DNA of 64,000 bases from Carposina sasakii (GCA_014607495.2 CP053167.1:7130001-7194000); one strand, 5' to 3'. Shown: positions 23,001 through 35,309, counted from the stretch's first letter. Numbers and translations are program-made. The notes: a model not told the origin generated them from the letters alone.

Positions 23001-26000
23001 TTAACCTACGTTAAAACTACTCGAGGAAAGCGCTGTTGATATATAAGATACAATTAACATCACTACAACTGTGTGTAAAAATATCAGTGACAGAACCACA
23101 CTGTTAAAAGCTCAGAGTGTATCTTAAACACTATACTAACATAGACAATGCGATATCTAAAAATACACACTACTCCGTATTCTAAGTAGGATATAATTTA
23201 AGATTAATTCTTCATAAGCATTGTGTTCTCCTCCCCGTACTCCTGGCAGGATGGCTTCAATAAAAATGTAAAATCGATTTTGTGAGTGGACAATTCAAGC
23301 GACGTACGAACTAATTTAGGTTAAAAACTAACGTGCGTACATCTATTACTATTAATAACTTTAATTACTTAAAAGCATATTCTTGCGACTAGCTTCATAA
23401 AGAAAGATTCCAAATTGTCTCTAGCCCACGCCTTCTCAAAACATCTAGTTATCATAAGTGTTAAGGAAACTGCTTTTATAAATTTTACTATTTCGCCAAT
23501 GACTCCACTTGGTGGTAGATATGTCGAATTTTATTTATTGAAACATTTTGCTATTAAATATTTTAGTAGTTCAACGTCTGAATATTCAAAATCTGCATCT
23601 ATATTGTCCAAAACATCGATTTTAGATAAACACTTTTGCCACCTTGAAAACTTCACTAACCATTTCCTCACGTACCAAACAATAAATTGAAACATTACTT
23701 GATATGTAATTAGCTACACCATTGTTCCTTTCTCCATTTGGAATCTTTCCATGTATTAGACATGGGAAATTAAAACTAAAATCACTCTCATCTTACGTCT
23801 AGAATTAGTAGTCTACCTAACACGCCAAACAAATGTTACACTGTCGTGAAACTGTACTTTCTTCTTATATCCTCGCATATTATTGCTTGTTACACTTGTT
23901 AGACCAATCAGAGGTATCAGAGCGCGGGCAAAAATACAGAATACGTGTGAAGCAAAAGAGAAATTACAATTATCAACACAGACACCTACCTACAATTCAA
24001 GCGAAATGCCTCACTTCAAACAATAGACATTTATATAATAAAAGTCAAAAATCTAACCTCCAACGTAGTCACTAAAAAGTACAGTAGTGAAAATAAACAT
24101 ACTATGACTTTGCAAACGTCTCAACTATGTAACTAAAGCGATAGATTTGTTCTTCTTTACAATAAAATGTATGATAAATTCAAACGTGATCTAAATTTAA
24201 AACTTCAGCTTAGTATCTTTGAGGATGGATGGTTTGTGCTAATATGTGCTTTACATTCTCTTAAATTACAACAATCACAATTTCGACAAGACGTGTACAG
24301 ACGGAATCGATGTAGTCGAATTTGTGGTGTTTCCGATATGCCATGTTATACCTATTACATTTTATTGAACTCGTATAGTACAATTATCGAGATGACTCTT
24401 CAAGATATTAACACGTTAAAATATTACTGGTATATAATAAAATACTACATGACTAGCACTTTCCGCCTCATTATTATATTTAACGAATTTATTTTTTACT
24501 CACTTAACACACCGTCAGTCTAATATAGTAAAATCACTGCATACATCTTTTAAGAAAAAATATATCAAAAATCAAGTGAAATACCAACATTCTGTGCAGA
24601 TCACTAAATTATCAGCGAATCAATTAAATTCAACAACAATGATTAAAATATCGCTTCTATTTTCAATGAGTAGGTACCGTCAAAAGCGATGATAAAATTA
24701 TTACAAATCATCGAGTTACGATGTTAAATGACAAAATGAATACAATTCCTGAGCAAGTATTCGCGAACGAAGTCGAACGAACGTAGAAGCGACAATGTTA
24801 TGTACAAATCGCGTAGACATTAACCTTTAAGTTCTATAAAATTCAACGACGCTCTACCTACATAATACAGTGACCAAACTTTTAACCACATATATATTGA
24901 CACGCTAACATTGATACAATATCTACCTTGATGTATACAATAACAGGTGAATCATTAACTGTCAAAAGTATCGCTTTCAAACAAATACAGTATACGTACA
25001 TCTATCGATATGGTTACTTTAACCCTTAAAATTCAATTGTCCTGTCAAATTCGGATATCGGTCCATTCACTTTTGCTTCAACAACTGTCTTTGGCGATGC
25101 TCGTTCAACAATGTGTCCTACATAACAGCCTAGGCCTATTATACCTATCTATCGATGAGATAGTTTTCATTACAAAAATACACTCTTTCAAATCATTATC
25201 AGCTTTGTAATTGTCTTTGTTCCATCGTTACAATCTTGTACAGATCCCGGCACTCCTTAATCTAAACTAATGCTAACAACATGACTATTACTAACATTAT
25301 TTACATTTTTCTACACACTTCCTGATAATGGGAATGAATTGTTGATTTTATTTGAGGAAACAATGCGGGAGGAGTAAAGCTTGACATTTCATCAATGAGC
25401 AACGATGACATTTCATATTTTCTAAAGCTTTTATAGAGAAACACCTACAGTATAAATGTGGTAGGAAACTATGGAATAAGGATGATGACTATAAAAGAAG
25501 AAATGTCTCAGGATATACAGCAGCTTAAGTACAACCGGTGTCGCCGTTGTAAGCCAAGTACTCAATATCGAGTTCCATTTTAACAAAGCAGACACAGTAG
25601 CTATTTGGAACGTGTAGGCGTTTAATGTAGGAAAAATACCTATGCCAGGTAATTACGACATTTTGTGTCTTTTTTGTCAGTTTCTGCTATTGCTAAGGAT
25701 GAATCGGTTGAGTACAAGTCTACAATCGTATCTTCGCCACAAAAATGAACATGAATAAAAACCATAGTCGTATATTTGAATCGGTCAACTATTATCGGTA
25801 CCGTATGAGGACGAGTAGGTGTGTTGAATCTTAAATGTAATCTTAAGAAAACTGCGGAGTATAAAATTATAAACAATCTCTGTAAGCCTAGCTCCTGCTT
25901 ACTTCTAATAGGTGCTAATTTAGTAGTAAAAATGTTCCCTATAGTAATTGACTTGGAAATAGTGGTTTGGTAGCATAATCCTTAAGCAGTGCTGCTGTGG

Positions 26001-26598
26001 GAAGGGTACAACGCTCGAAGACCATTAAAACGGGAGTTAGCTACGTTTTTGTAGAAAAGTAAAGCTTAGTTGGGATAAGGATTAGGTACTTACTTTAGAA
26101 TACAAATAGATTCTTAATACGAAGGTTTATAGCCTAGAGTCATAAGAATAAGTATTTTTGTCGTGGCTTTATAAAACGTTCGGTTTACCGCTTATTCACT
26201 GAGTGCCTTTAGTTACCTAAATCTCGCGATTTTCTGGTAAATTTTATTTATTCTTGTGCGTCTTTTAAACTGTCTACTGTATAAGCGTGCAGTGTGACTG
26301 CGACGAAATTGGATACCTAGGGTTAAATTTACAAAATTAAGTTCATTTATAATTTTGTTTTGGTAGGGTAATTTTATAATGAACTACATAATGTAAATCT
26401 ACAACGACCACTGTTCGTGATGATACTCCATTTTCTTTGTGTAACTATCTTCAAATAATATAATTACCTAATAAATTGATCAGAAATTTTACTACCAGTA
26501 TTTATCAGATTAACGTTTTCGGGATATTATTTCCAAAGTACAAAATGGATATCTAGTTATATTTACTGCTATAAACTGAAGTATTATCACTACAATGT

Positions 26599-26742
26599 AA
26601 GGCTGCCTTTTCACCAGAGATGTGTTACTGTTATTACCTACATTGCTACGGATGCATGCGATAACCACCAATCTTACTCATTAGTCGATATCAAACGCAT
26701 AGCAACGTTGCATAGCTCATCTGTAGTGGAAAGGCAGCTTTA
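26599..26742. mobile_element. MITE (family M10), copy 1
   Basis: The left end TAAGGCTGCCTTTTCACCAG and AGATGTG is matched by the inverted right end TAAAGCTGCCTTTCCACTAC and AGATGAG. The middle holds GCGATAACCACCAATCTTAC. Other members lie at 43431-43762 and 54665-54889. It is one of two MITEs inside the otherwise repeat-poor region. Confidence 0.65.
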
Positions 26743-26870
26743 TGTAGCTATTTATCCTAGTGCGTCTGTACTTAACACTAGCGATACTTACGTCCATGCC
26801 ATTTGTTCCCCATCACCAACTGCTTCGATTTTATTCTTATAAAAATGCACTCACACGATGACCAAAATAA

Positions 26871-26892
26871 ACACACACACACATACACACAC
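26871..26892. repeat. CA microsatellite
   Basis: An AC dinucleotide run of about 22 bp with one interruption (CATACA). Confidence 0.8.
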
Positions 26893-29800
26893 GACCTTTT
26901 ACCATATTTGCATATTGTGCTGATGAATCATTTTGGTGATGCTTTTATGTAATGTTAATTTATGGTTCAAATATTATCTGTTTCAACTTATTTCAATGTA
27001 TTTTCCTTGCCTTTTCCATAGGATTCTTTTTATATATATCTATTAGTAATGGTACAACTAGAAGTAATTTATTGAAAATCTGAGCAAGCATTGTAGAAGG
27101 AATTAAAATTATTCGAATTATAATCAAATTAAAGATTTTTATTATTTATGTACGGCACAAGTTATAAAGTACGATTATGGATTCATCCAAAAAGTTTTAC
27201 ATGATAAGATTAAATTATTTTATATTCCGGTTTCTTATATTATTTTTTGTGTCTAATACTGATTGCATCATACCTTTATGTTCAACAGCACCAACAAGCC
27301 AAGAAATCGATTACAATTACTTTATTTAGAGAAAATAAAATAATTGAAATCAATACAATGCTACAAAGCGCTACTCGGGCAAAAAAAAAAGAAAAGAAAA
27401 ATAAAACACACAGTAAAACTGCAATGAACTGGTATTATTATAAAAAAGCAATTATACAACAAAATAATTCAAAACAAAACGATGTACATTAATTTAAAGA
27501 ACAATTGTTTATACAAATAATTAAAATTAAAAAAATATAATAATTATAACAACAAACATCGACAAAATATATTTAATTAAAACATGTTTCAATTTTAATC
27601 AGTCCTCAAGATTTAGAAATGCAAATTTTAGAATGAAATGTTTTTCATTTGAAAATCATTTTACTTATCATTATTATGCAAAAAAATCCTAAAAAAGTTT
27701 ATTGTGAACGAAATTAAGTTGTAATAATAAAAACGAAACTTAAAATACTTTCATTCAATTTAAATGAAATAACTAAAAATCATTATCTTTAATTGGAAAA
27801 TAATATTAATAAGTAAATTATAATACAGAATTTACGATAAGTATTGGAGGTGTAAAGTTGTCATAATTTGCAAATTTTATTACATAATTTCGATACACTA
27901 AGCTATCCTTATTATAAATATAATACGTTGAAACGATCTCATTTTAAGTAGAAGCGTATGTTTTTTACCATATTGTGTACATTCGTTTACATTACAACAG
28001 AAGTTGTATTCACATCGATTTGTACAAAATCTGCAGTAATTTAAACGGAATGGAACCTTATTCTATATTTACCACTCAATTTCAGCATGTCTTCAATTTA
28101 TTTGAACGAATTACGATATTAAGTCGGTCTTTGATCCGTGTAATGTAATTTACCTACACATAATTGTCAATTTGTCTTTAAAACATTGGTTAAACATGCA
28201 CCAATGGAATGGTACGTAATTCGTTCGAAAAAACTGAAGAAAAAGCAAATTCTACTATGGCTTACATTCACAATCAACTAATAATAATAAAAAATACTCA
28301 TCAGTAGATTGGGGAAAATAGAAATTGTAACGAATCTTAGGAATATCAATAAATTTGTTAGGAACAGGGCAGTCTATAATAAAATCATTGGTGAATAATC
28401 ACTGATCTGGACGCTAAGACTGTTAATTTCTATTTCGCCTAATCTAGTGACATTCTGGAGAACGATCTTGGGTTTCATCGAAAACAGGTCGAGACGCACG
28501 AAATGTACACCCGATGGATTGCAAGTTACAGAAAAATATTATTAGAAAGGGTTACCGACGTCCAGGGTTCAATGCAAGTACTTATATGGTAGGAGCCGGT
28601 CATTGGCCACCTAAGATGGATGAAACAGTAAACCTACCTATATAGTATCCTGCACCGACGAGCGGAAAAGATAAAATGGTTAGGATCGATTGAAAAATCC
28701 TTACGATTAGATTTAATAAAGCAGAATATGGTACAATATTTACAAACAATACTAAATATCACTTATTAAATCACAACATGATTGTATGGCACATGATACG
28801 CAGGTATTGCAATCTCGACGGTGTGCACTTCGGCTTCTATGGACGTGGCTTCAATGTGCGAAATTGCATAATTAAAAAATACATAGGAATATCACCAAAT
28901 TAATACGCGTAACCTAACTTTATACTAATGCAGATCAAATAATAATAAGTATACACTCCCATTCCCGGGAAAAGGATCCTATTCAGATCTCTTTATTGTC
29001 ATAGATTCAGCAAAATAAAAACCCATTATTTACTAAAAAAGGAAACCGAAACTAATGGAAAATCAAACTAAAATAATTCAGCTAACACACAAACACACGG
29101 TAATGAACAGAAAATAATAATAGCATAATATTCATAAAAATACAAAAGTAAACGATAAAACATGCACCGTTCATATTACTACTACTTCTAGAAAAATAAA
29201 GTCGTTTTCATATAAAAATATCTTACCCGAATAACAAATTGTATAATTATTTTGTATACAGAGCAAGATATAATACTCCTGTAAGTAGTAATGCGCATAT
29301 CACCTCTGCTAAAATCTCAGAAAAAAATATAATTATAAAAAAGTCTAGCGAAACGACAAATTTACTAAGTGCACTACTAGTTACTACCGTGTCCGATCAA
29401 TAAAAAATAAAACATACAATCAAAATACTTAACATCGTATAACAATAATGAAATGTTACTAAATGTTAGATAAAATAACGAATCACGAGAAATAAGGTCC
29501 GTGGGGTCTCAGTGACTAGGCGGTAATGACAATCGCACTGATTAAACTATTCCAACACAAAATACATTCGAAAAAAGTACTAAAAATCAACACTATGAGA
29601 CGTAACAGAGACACTATAACCTAAAATGCTTCATAATACTCAAGATCAAAAGAAGACTGGCGATTTAGAAGGGAACTAATTGAGGTCTATTAAACATTCA
29701 GATCACCGCCACGTTTTGATGTGATTGTGGATGTGGTCATCTAATAGAGCTCTTTAAGGGTCTGAGAGTCTAAGAACGCCGCAGTCAACTTTGTCATTGA

Positions 29801-30572
29801 TAAAACCCCTAACATCACATTTCCCTAATTTTGTAACTATGTTAAGAAGGGTAGTAACTAAAGGTTGTCCATATCAGCTCAATCAATTTAACACTTACCT
29901 AATAATAATGTAACAACTTCTTACTTCATATTTCCATCGACACAGAATAAGTGCTAATTAAAAACAGGAAGTGCTATTGTGCCGAAGAATCACTTAAAAC
30001 TAACAACAAATCCTCTCGATGCTCTCTTATTACGATAAAATCACACGCTTAACGCCTAACAATTTTTAAGTAATAATAGTTAAAATATTGGTCCAACAAA
30101 TGGGCTAAATAATACAAATGCCCTTAATATTTATCCCTAATTTAACGATGCGGGATATGAAAAAATATTATTCAATAGATTAAAAAATGATAAGGGTCGA
30201 GAAATCGTTCGCATTTTGAATCGATCCAAAGGATAATCTCCATCCATTAAATAGGTACTCGAATAACAATGTCAATACTAAAACTAATCTCATTACAGTT
30301 TCATTTAGAAATAATGCATACAGAGATCATATGCCGGAAAATATGTAAAGGATTTCCACCGTATTCCGAATTGATCACATCGAGACAGCCACATACATTA
30401 GAACACTTGCACTCTAAAATAAAACTTGCCAGTGTCTTGGAATTACTTGTAACGTCACAAAATTGACACTCAATGGCTAGTCACTGATCACTTATTATTT
30501 ACGTTTAGAAGTGTCGATTTTCAACCTGTTTTTTGCCGGTATATCCGACCGCCTGTAGTCATAGCGCGAGCT

Positions 30573-33110
30573 TCACATGCCTATGGGAGGCACTTGTACA
30601 TAGCGGTAGATATATAGCCTGTAGTCTTTGCTAGCTAGCACCACTGAACCGTCGTCCATTAGCGCTACATCGAAACATTGCGCGTGCTTGACTTTGCTCT
30701 CCAGAGCAGAAACCAGCTGTCCATCTTGGGTGAATATTGTCAAATTGAAATTGTTGTGGTTGTCGGCAATAAGAATCTCGCCAGCGGCGTTGATTCCAAC
30801 TCCAATTGGGTAGTTTGTAACTCCTTCCCCTCCAATCTGGCGTAAGTAAATGCCTTCATAGTTAAATACTTTCACGCAATGTGCGCGGTTGTCGCTAATG
30901 AATATCTCTTGTTTATCATTTACAACTACACCATTGGGGAATTCCAAGTGCTTGGAGCATCCGAATTTCTGCAGTACATTGCCGACTTGATCGAAAATAA
31001 TTACACGCATAACTTTGCATTCGACCACGACGATACGTCCTTTGTTGTCAACGGTGACACCACGCGGGTGTTGCAGAATATTTGCTCCGAACTTCCGTAC
31101 GAACTGTCCGTATTGGTTGTAAATTTGGATTTGATGGGTGGGTGATCTTTCAGTTACAATTATATCTCCTGAAGTACGAACTACGGCCACTCTGTTAGGA
31201 TACAAGAGTTGACCGTCGCGTTTGCCACATTCGCCGAACTGGAATTTGAATCGACCTTCTTTGTCAAATATCTGAATACGATGATTGTTTGTGTCAGCTA
31301 CAATGATGTCGTTTTGAGCATTTACGGCAACACCACTTGGTTCAGTGAACTGACCTTCCATTACACCAAATTCACCAAACTTGCAATGATAGATCATTTT
31401 TTGGCGTTTAATTTGAGATTTCGGTGGGAAAATGGCAGTAGAAATGATTTTATTGGTCAAGTCTAAAATTGAGTCTGTGTGCCCCGAACTCGTTAGAGAG
31501 TAGGGATCGTTTGTGGTAGGTGGGAATAGACTATCACACCCGCCGTTAGACCATTTCTCGTAGGGGTTGATTCCATTTAAGTTGATATCTCCAAGGGCAG
31601 TTGAGAATGGTCCAAGACTGTTGGCACTATTGAATCGTTTCGATATAATATTAGACTCGAACGGCGAGGTAGATTGACTCGTAGGCCCAAGTAGACCGTT
31701 TGTGTACGGGCGGTCTAAAACGCCATTTAAGCTGGAAGGTAGATGAATTCCACCGTTGAGGCTACCAGAGCTACCGTTAACACTGCTGCTGCTCGATGAT
31801 GAACCGCCGTTGAGAAGAGAACCGTTAGTAGGTCTCGCGATCGGTGGTTGTTTTGTAGGCCCAATATTAGCTTCCGAACTAGATCTTACGTAGCCAAAGG
31901 TGTTACGTACTCCTACCTGAATCGCTTGGTAGTTGGAGACAAATTCAAGCTCGCATGCGGTTTGCACACTCTGTTCTGGGTTCGTATTCATTAAAGTTTG
32001 CAATTTGCTGTCTAAGAGTTTCCTGAACATGAGTATTTCAGCAATATTAGCGCATTTCGTTAATCGTTCTACGAAATCACAAGTCTGGTAGATTTTGTCA
32101 ACCGTCTCTTGGGCCTTCTGTCCTACAACAGTTAAAGCAATTTGCTTTGCCGAAAAAACGCTTTCTAATTCTTTCAGTAGCTCTTGTTTACGTTCTTCTA
32201 GCATGGAGCGATAGAATTGGAAAGTGTCATTAATTTCATTTTGAGCTTTATGGTATTGAACTTGCAATTTTCCAGCGGCATGTTCCACGGTCTTGACGAC
32301 ATGTCTGATTTCAGTCGCTCGTGTTTTGGCTTCAGTGACAGCCTGCTGCATGATCTCTAGTTGTTTAGGCCCAGCATCAGACAGATGCTCGCAGTCATGT
32401 AGTGCTGCCGGATGTTCAATTATTGTGCACTCCTTACACACCGGTACGGAACACGTGCGGCAGAAATATTTTAGAATATCATTTTTGTGTCTTGAGCAAA
32501 ATGCGGGTTTATCCCCACTCGTCGTAATAGTTGTTCCAAGGATGCTCTTGTCGTCTTTCAACTCGTTGAAAGTAAGCACTCGGTGGCCCTCAAAGCAATG
32601 CATGAATTGGTGTGCCATGACGCAATTCGGACAGAGGAAATTAGCACAGTCGACGCAACGAGCGACGGCGTCAGATTCTTTCGATTTACAGCCGGTGCAG
32701 CGGGCTGTGGGCGAGTTGGTCTGTCTGGCAGACGGTAATAAGTCCGCGTCTTGTTCAACAGCTGCGGCTATCACAAGGTTTGTGAGCAGACTGTGTATAC
32801 CAGCGGGAGGTAGTTGGCTGTCCACTCGGCAAGTGACGCAGGTAACTTTGTCGGGGTGGGTTTGTTCCCTCTCTAGGCAAGGCCGACAGAAGGTATGGAA
32901 GCAGTTGAGTACTTTAGGATCGACGAATGTCTCTCGGCAAATAGCGCAAATAGTGTCGAGGCCGTCGAATTCACGGAGGTCACATACGGCGGAGTCACTC
33001 GCTGGTGGCGAGGAACCGCTGAGAGTTAGGGGTGATAAGGAGCTACGCTCCAGCGAACCTATCGAATTGGCACCGGGCAGCGACTCAAGGGACGGGGTGC
33101 GTGAGGCCAT
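30573..33110 (-). CDS. brat: Brain tumor (Brat) TRIM-NHL translational repressor with RING finger
   Basis: The 845-residue protein, from one exon, is recognised as Brat by its C-terminal NHL propeller. Order: an N-terminal Ser/Pro-rich leader; a C3HC4 RING (C55, C58, C70, H72, C75, C78, C91, C94); B-box 1 (from C138); B-box 2 (C205, H208, C217, C220, C225, C228, H233, H238); a coiled coil at about 245-375; a Ser/Gly/Asn-rich linker at 410-560; and six NHL repeats at about 575-845. In Drosophila, Brat binds RNA through NHL and acts with Pumilio and Nanos to repress hunchback, and it blocks overgrowth of neural stem cells. The start at 33110 has A at -3 and G at +4. The open frame runs 18 codons further, but those cross a splice acceptor (TTTCTTTCTTTCCAG, AG at 33131-33130). 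Drosophila Brat lacks the RING, so this form resembles TRIM2/3 relatives. Confidence 0.95.
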   Translation of the reverse strand: MASRTPSLESLPGANSIGSLERSSLSPLTLSGSSPPASDSAVCDLREFDGLDTICAICRETFVDPKVLNCFHTFCRPCLEREQTHPDKVTCVTCRVDSQLPPAGIHSLLTNLVIAAAVEQDADLLPSARQTNSPTARCTGCKSKESDAVARCVDCANFLCPNCVMAHQFMHCFEGHRVLTFNELKDDKSILGTTITTSGDKPAFCSRHKNDILKYFCRTCSVPVCKECTIIEHPAALHDCEHLSDAGPKQLEIMQQAVTEAKTRATEIRHVVKTVEHAAGKLQVQYHKAQNEINDTFQFYRSMLEERKQELLKELESVFSAKQIALTVVGQKAQETVDKIYQTCDFVERLTKCANIAEILMFRKLLDSKLQTLMNTNPEQSVQTACELEFVSNYQAIQVGVRNTFGYVRSSSEANIGPTKQPPIARPTNGSLLNGGSSSSSSSVNGSSGSLNGGIHLPSSLNGVLDRPYTNGLLGPTSQSTSPFESNIISKRFNSANSLGPFSTALGDINLNGINPYEKWSNGGCDSLFPPTTNDPYSLTSSGHTDSILDLTNKIISTAIFPPKSQIKRQKMIYHCKFGEFGVMEGQFTEPSGVAVNAQNDIIVADTNNHRIQIFDKEGRFKFQFGECGKRDGQLLYPNRVAVVRTSGDIIVTERSPTHQIQIYNQYGQFVRKFGANILQHPRGVTVDNKGRIVVVECKVMRVIIFDQVGNVLQKFGCSKHLEFPNGVVVNDKQEIFISDNRAHCVKVFNYEGIYLRQIGGEGVTNYPIGVGINAAGEILIADNHNNFNLTIFTQDGQLVSALESKVKHAQCFDVALMDDGSVVLASKDYRLYIYRYVQVPPIGM

Positions 33111-33129
33111 CTTCAGGAAACCGGCATCC

Positions 33130-33560
33130 CTGGAAAGAAAGAAAAAAATATATATTAGGTACAATTACAAAACACACATCACAATTTTAAATATAAACTC
33201 ATTTTTAGAATGTATATAGGTGGCATTTCACATTTAAAATTTAACAGTTTTAGAAACTGAAACTTGTTACAAGCTAACGACGGAATACATAAACTTAAAC
33301 ACGAACTAAATAAAATATATTTAAATTCAGTTCGCTACATAAATTGACTAGCTATATTCATATAACTAAATCTCACCAAATAGCTTCTTAAAAGATACAA
33401 AATCATTATTATATCCCGGGAACGTTTGGTAAAAGCATTACAGCATTACACTGACCTTCCACCGGCAGCAGCCGTGCCATAAACGTGATAAATAGAGAAG
33501 CTTAACTCAATATTTTGGCAGAATATACGATCGAGCGAAAAGCAAGAAGGAACGTGAGCT
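33130..33560 (-). promoter_or_regulatory. Splice acceptor, short intron and candidate 5' UTR exon of brat
   Basis: The coding exon is preceded at 33130-33131 by a strong acceptor with a long pyrimidine tract. Upstream on the minus strand, GGAAG followed by GTCAGT gives a candidate donor with the exon ending at 33456. This would create a 326-bp intron and a 5' UTR exon extending to roughly 33500-33560 or beyond. Another donor-like word (GGTGAGA) lies near 33370. The acceptor is well supported; the exon and any promoter nearby are inference. The first exon could instead lie many kilobases to the right. Confidence 0.35.
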
Positions 33561-34233
33561 CACAAAACATCAATAACATAGAGCCGAAAATGCACACTGA
33601 AGGGCATGTTTACAGCATGCAGTTCTACGAGGGGACTCGTTGCTATGGAAACGGGGGGCGCATCGTAATACTCCAAGTTATTCGAATTAGGGTGAGGGTG
33701 AAAATTTATTTTGACTCCCCCATGTTTAAGTTGCGTGGGGGAGATATTGGCAAGGTGAATGGACTTGTTTTATGTGAAGGTACAATGAATTTGGGCGCAC
33801 TGAAAGATACTGTGTTGGTTTTTGATAATATTAAATTCTTAGAGGTTGGAATGCACGTAGCAAGTGCTGGTAACGACCCTTTACCAGCCTCGTAAAGGAG
33901 AATGTGAGGCTTCCATTTCGAAATTTATTGCGAAACATGGCATGGTATATTTTAATGTTCCTAAGGAAATGTAATATGACAGCTCGGACGTAAAAATGAA
34001 ATTAGAGTAACATCGTGGAACCATTAAATTCTTCCTCATAAAATGAAAACACGTTAGACTTTCACTGAATAATATACTGCAGTACAATATAGGTAACAAA
34101 ACGTCAACCTATAAATCACAGCCTCTAATTCCCGTTGGCCAATAGGAATTTAGTTGATGAAACCCGGCCATATATTATACGACTAAAGCTTAGCCGGTGT
34201 CCGAAGTCCCAAGCGACGTGCACGTTAGCTCGA
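33561..34233. other. Non-coding stretch upstream of brat
   Basis: Contains a 126-codon open frame (33515-33895) with no recognised domain, overlapping the proposed UTR exon. I do not call it a gene. Confidence 0.35.
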
Positions 34234-34543
34234 TTGCATTCCCAATGCGATGGTGCATACAAAATCACCCATGTTGCGGCTAATGCGAGACTAATCAAAA
34301 GTGAGGGAGGCTGTGTTATTGCGACGGAAATTGGCGGTACTTGCATAAAATATGAGTTTTATTTGGATATTGAGAACTTATAAACAATATGATTTGTGTC
34401 TTGCTAAATGTTTTTCTCACTTTGAATAGGTAATTTCACTAGAATACGTTATACGACAGTACTGATTCGTTAGTTTCCAGACATGGCCGCTGCCGCATTC
34501 CCAATGGGACGCCGCATACGAAATCACCATGTTGGGACTAAAT
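34234..34543 (+). repeat. Direct duplication of a 50-bp module
   Basis: Positions 34234-34286 and 34494-34543 share GCATTCCCAATG, GCATAC, AAATCACC and ATGTTG in the same order with a few differences. They may be ends or cores of an undescribed repeat. Nothing is coded. Confidence 0.5.
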
Positions 34544-35269
34544 GAAGGAATCACAATGGATGTTACTGCAGTGTTCGTTGATTTTGTGGTTAGTGCCGTA
34601 TAGTGACAATGTGGAATTGAAATAATAATAATTATAGTTAAAGAATGGAACTATTTTAAAGTCTGATGGAGTTTAGTCGTTAGCAACGCTGCATTACTTC
34701 CTAGCTACAGGACTTAGGTTCGCTTCCCGGGATAACATTATTCCAATTTCTCTCTTTTATATTTTGGTTACTTATTTGCGCTGTTCATTAACTACGCTTG
34801 TCTACTTTATTGAATTGTAACTATAAACTTTCAATAGCAAACTTATGACTGGAATCTGCATTTTTCGGTTATTATTCTAAGGTCATTTGCAACGTTGATG
34901 GATGATTCTTTTTACATCAAAATGTTATATAAATAGATACTTCATTATTTTGCACTATACATAACATGTTTGGCAGTTGGCACGTGCCAGCCAAAAGAAT
35001 GCTGATAGCCTTCTTTATATGTGACAATACTAATTTAAATGTTAGCACAGTATAATGTTTGAATCGACAATTTGCATACTGGCAAGAGTGCATGCAAGGT
35101 TGATACGTATCAGGAGATTGCAAGTAAGGGTGTCCCCAACTTAATTTCAATAGCATGCTGTCTCTTTTGTTCCCATACATAACGCGTATGATACAAAAAA
35201 CAATATTTATTCACGTAAAAAAACTATTGTTCTAGAACTATTCACTCCACCAAGGATCCGTCAACTCAG
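34544..35269. other. Non-coding stretch with tRNA-like SINE scrap
   Basis: At 34672-34735 a segment with TTTAGTCGTTAGCAACGCTG and then GGTTCGCTTCCCGGG resembles the A and B boxes of a tRNA-derived SINE. It does not fold as a full tRNA by eye. The remainder is unassigned. Confidence 0.35.
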
Positions 35270-35309
35270 TTGGTATTAAGTTGTCTAGCGTTAGACAACT
35301 TAATACCAA
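35270..35309. repeat. Perfect 18-bp hairpin with 4-base loop
   Basis: TTGGTATTAAGTTGTCTA (35270-35287) is followed by GCGT and the exact inverse complement (35292-35309). No T-run follows, so it is not an obvious terminator. It may be a palindromic repair scar or a minimal foldback. Confidence 0.9.

Larger units (their letters stand above)
19450..30572 (-). other. Proposed long 3' UTR or downstream flank of brat
   Basis: These 11.1 kb follow the brat stop codon on the minus strand and contain no recognisable coding sequence. The sense strand is U-rich over long parts, especially 27.0-29.6 kb. AATAAA signals occur in sense orientation at several places, such as 28992-28997 and 19465-19470, the last with a T/GT-rich element just beyond it. 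Only two short MITEs were recognised here, against about fifty repeat copies or fragments in the rest of the window. From established work on Drosophila, brat mRNAs carry long 3' UTRs extended in neurons. That this region is transcribed is inference; the true end could be at any of the signals. Confidence 0.4.

Noticed and set aside
24799..28744. Three Pumilio-type sites (TGTANATA on the minus strand at 24799-24806, 25298-25305, 28737-28744) in the proposed brat 3' UTR
   Set aside because: A rough estimate gives one to three matches by chance in 11 kb of AT-rich DNA, so the number is not informative without conservation.
33111..33164. Earlier in-frame ATG for brat at 33164
   Set aside because: The extra codons run through a pyrimidine tract and splice acceptor (AG at 33131-33130), so they are intronic.
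32293..33219. 308-codon open frame on the plus strand
   Set aside because: It lies antisense to the brat RING/B-box coding region and shows no domain; the open frame is a by-product of the codon composition of brat.
33515..33895. 126-codon open frame upstream of brat
   Set aside because: No recognisable domain, no splice or promoter support, and it overlaps the candidate UTR exon on the other strand.
34672..34735. Possible tRNA gene
   Set aside because: A B-box-like word and a weak A-box-like segment are present, but no cloverleaf or acceptor stem pairing could be made; more likely a SINE remnant.
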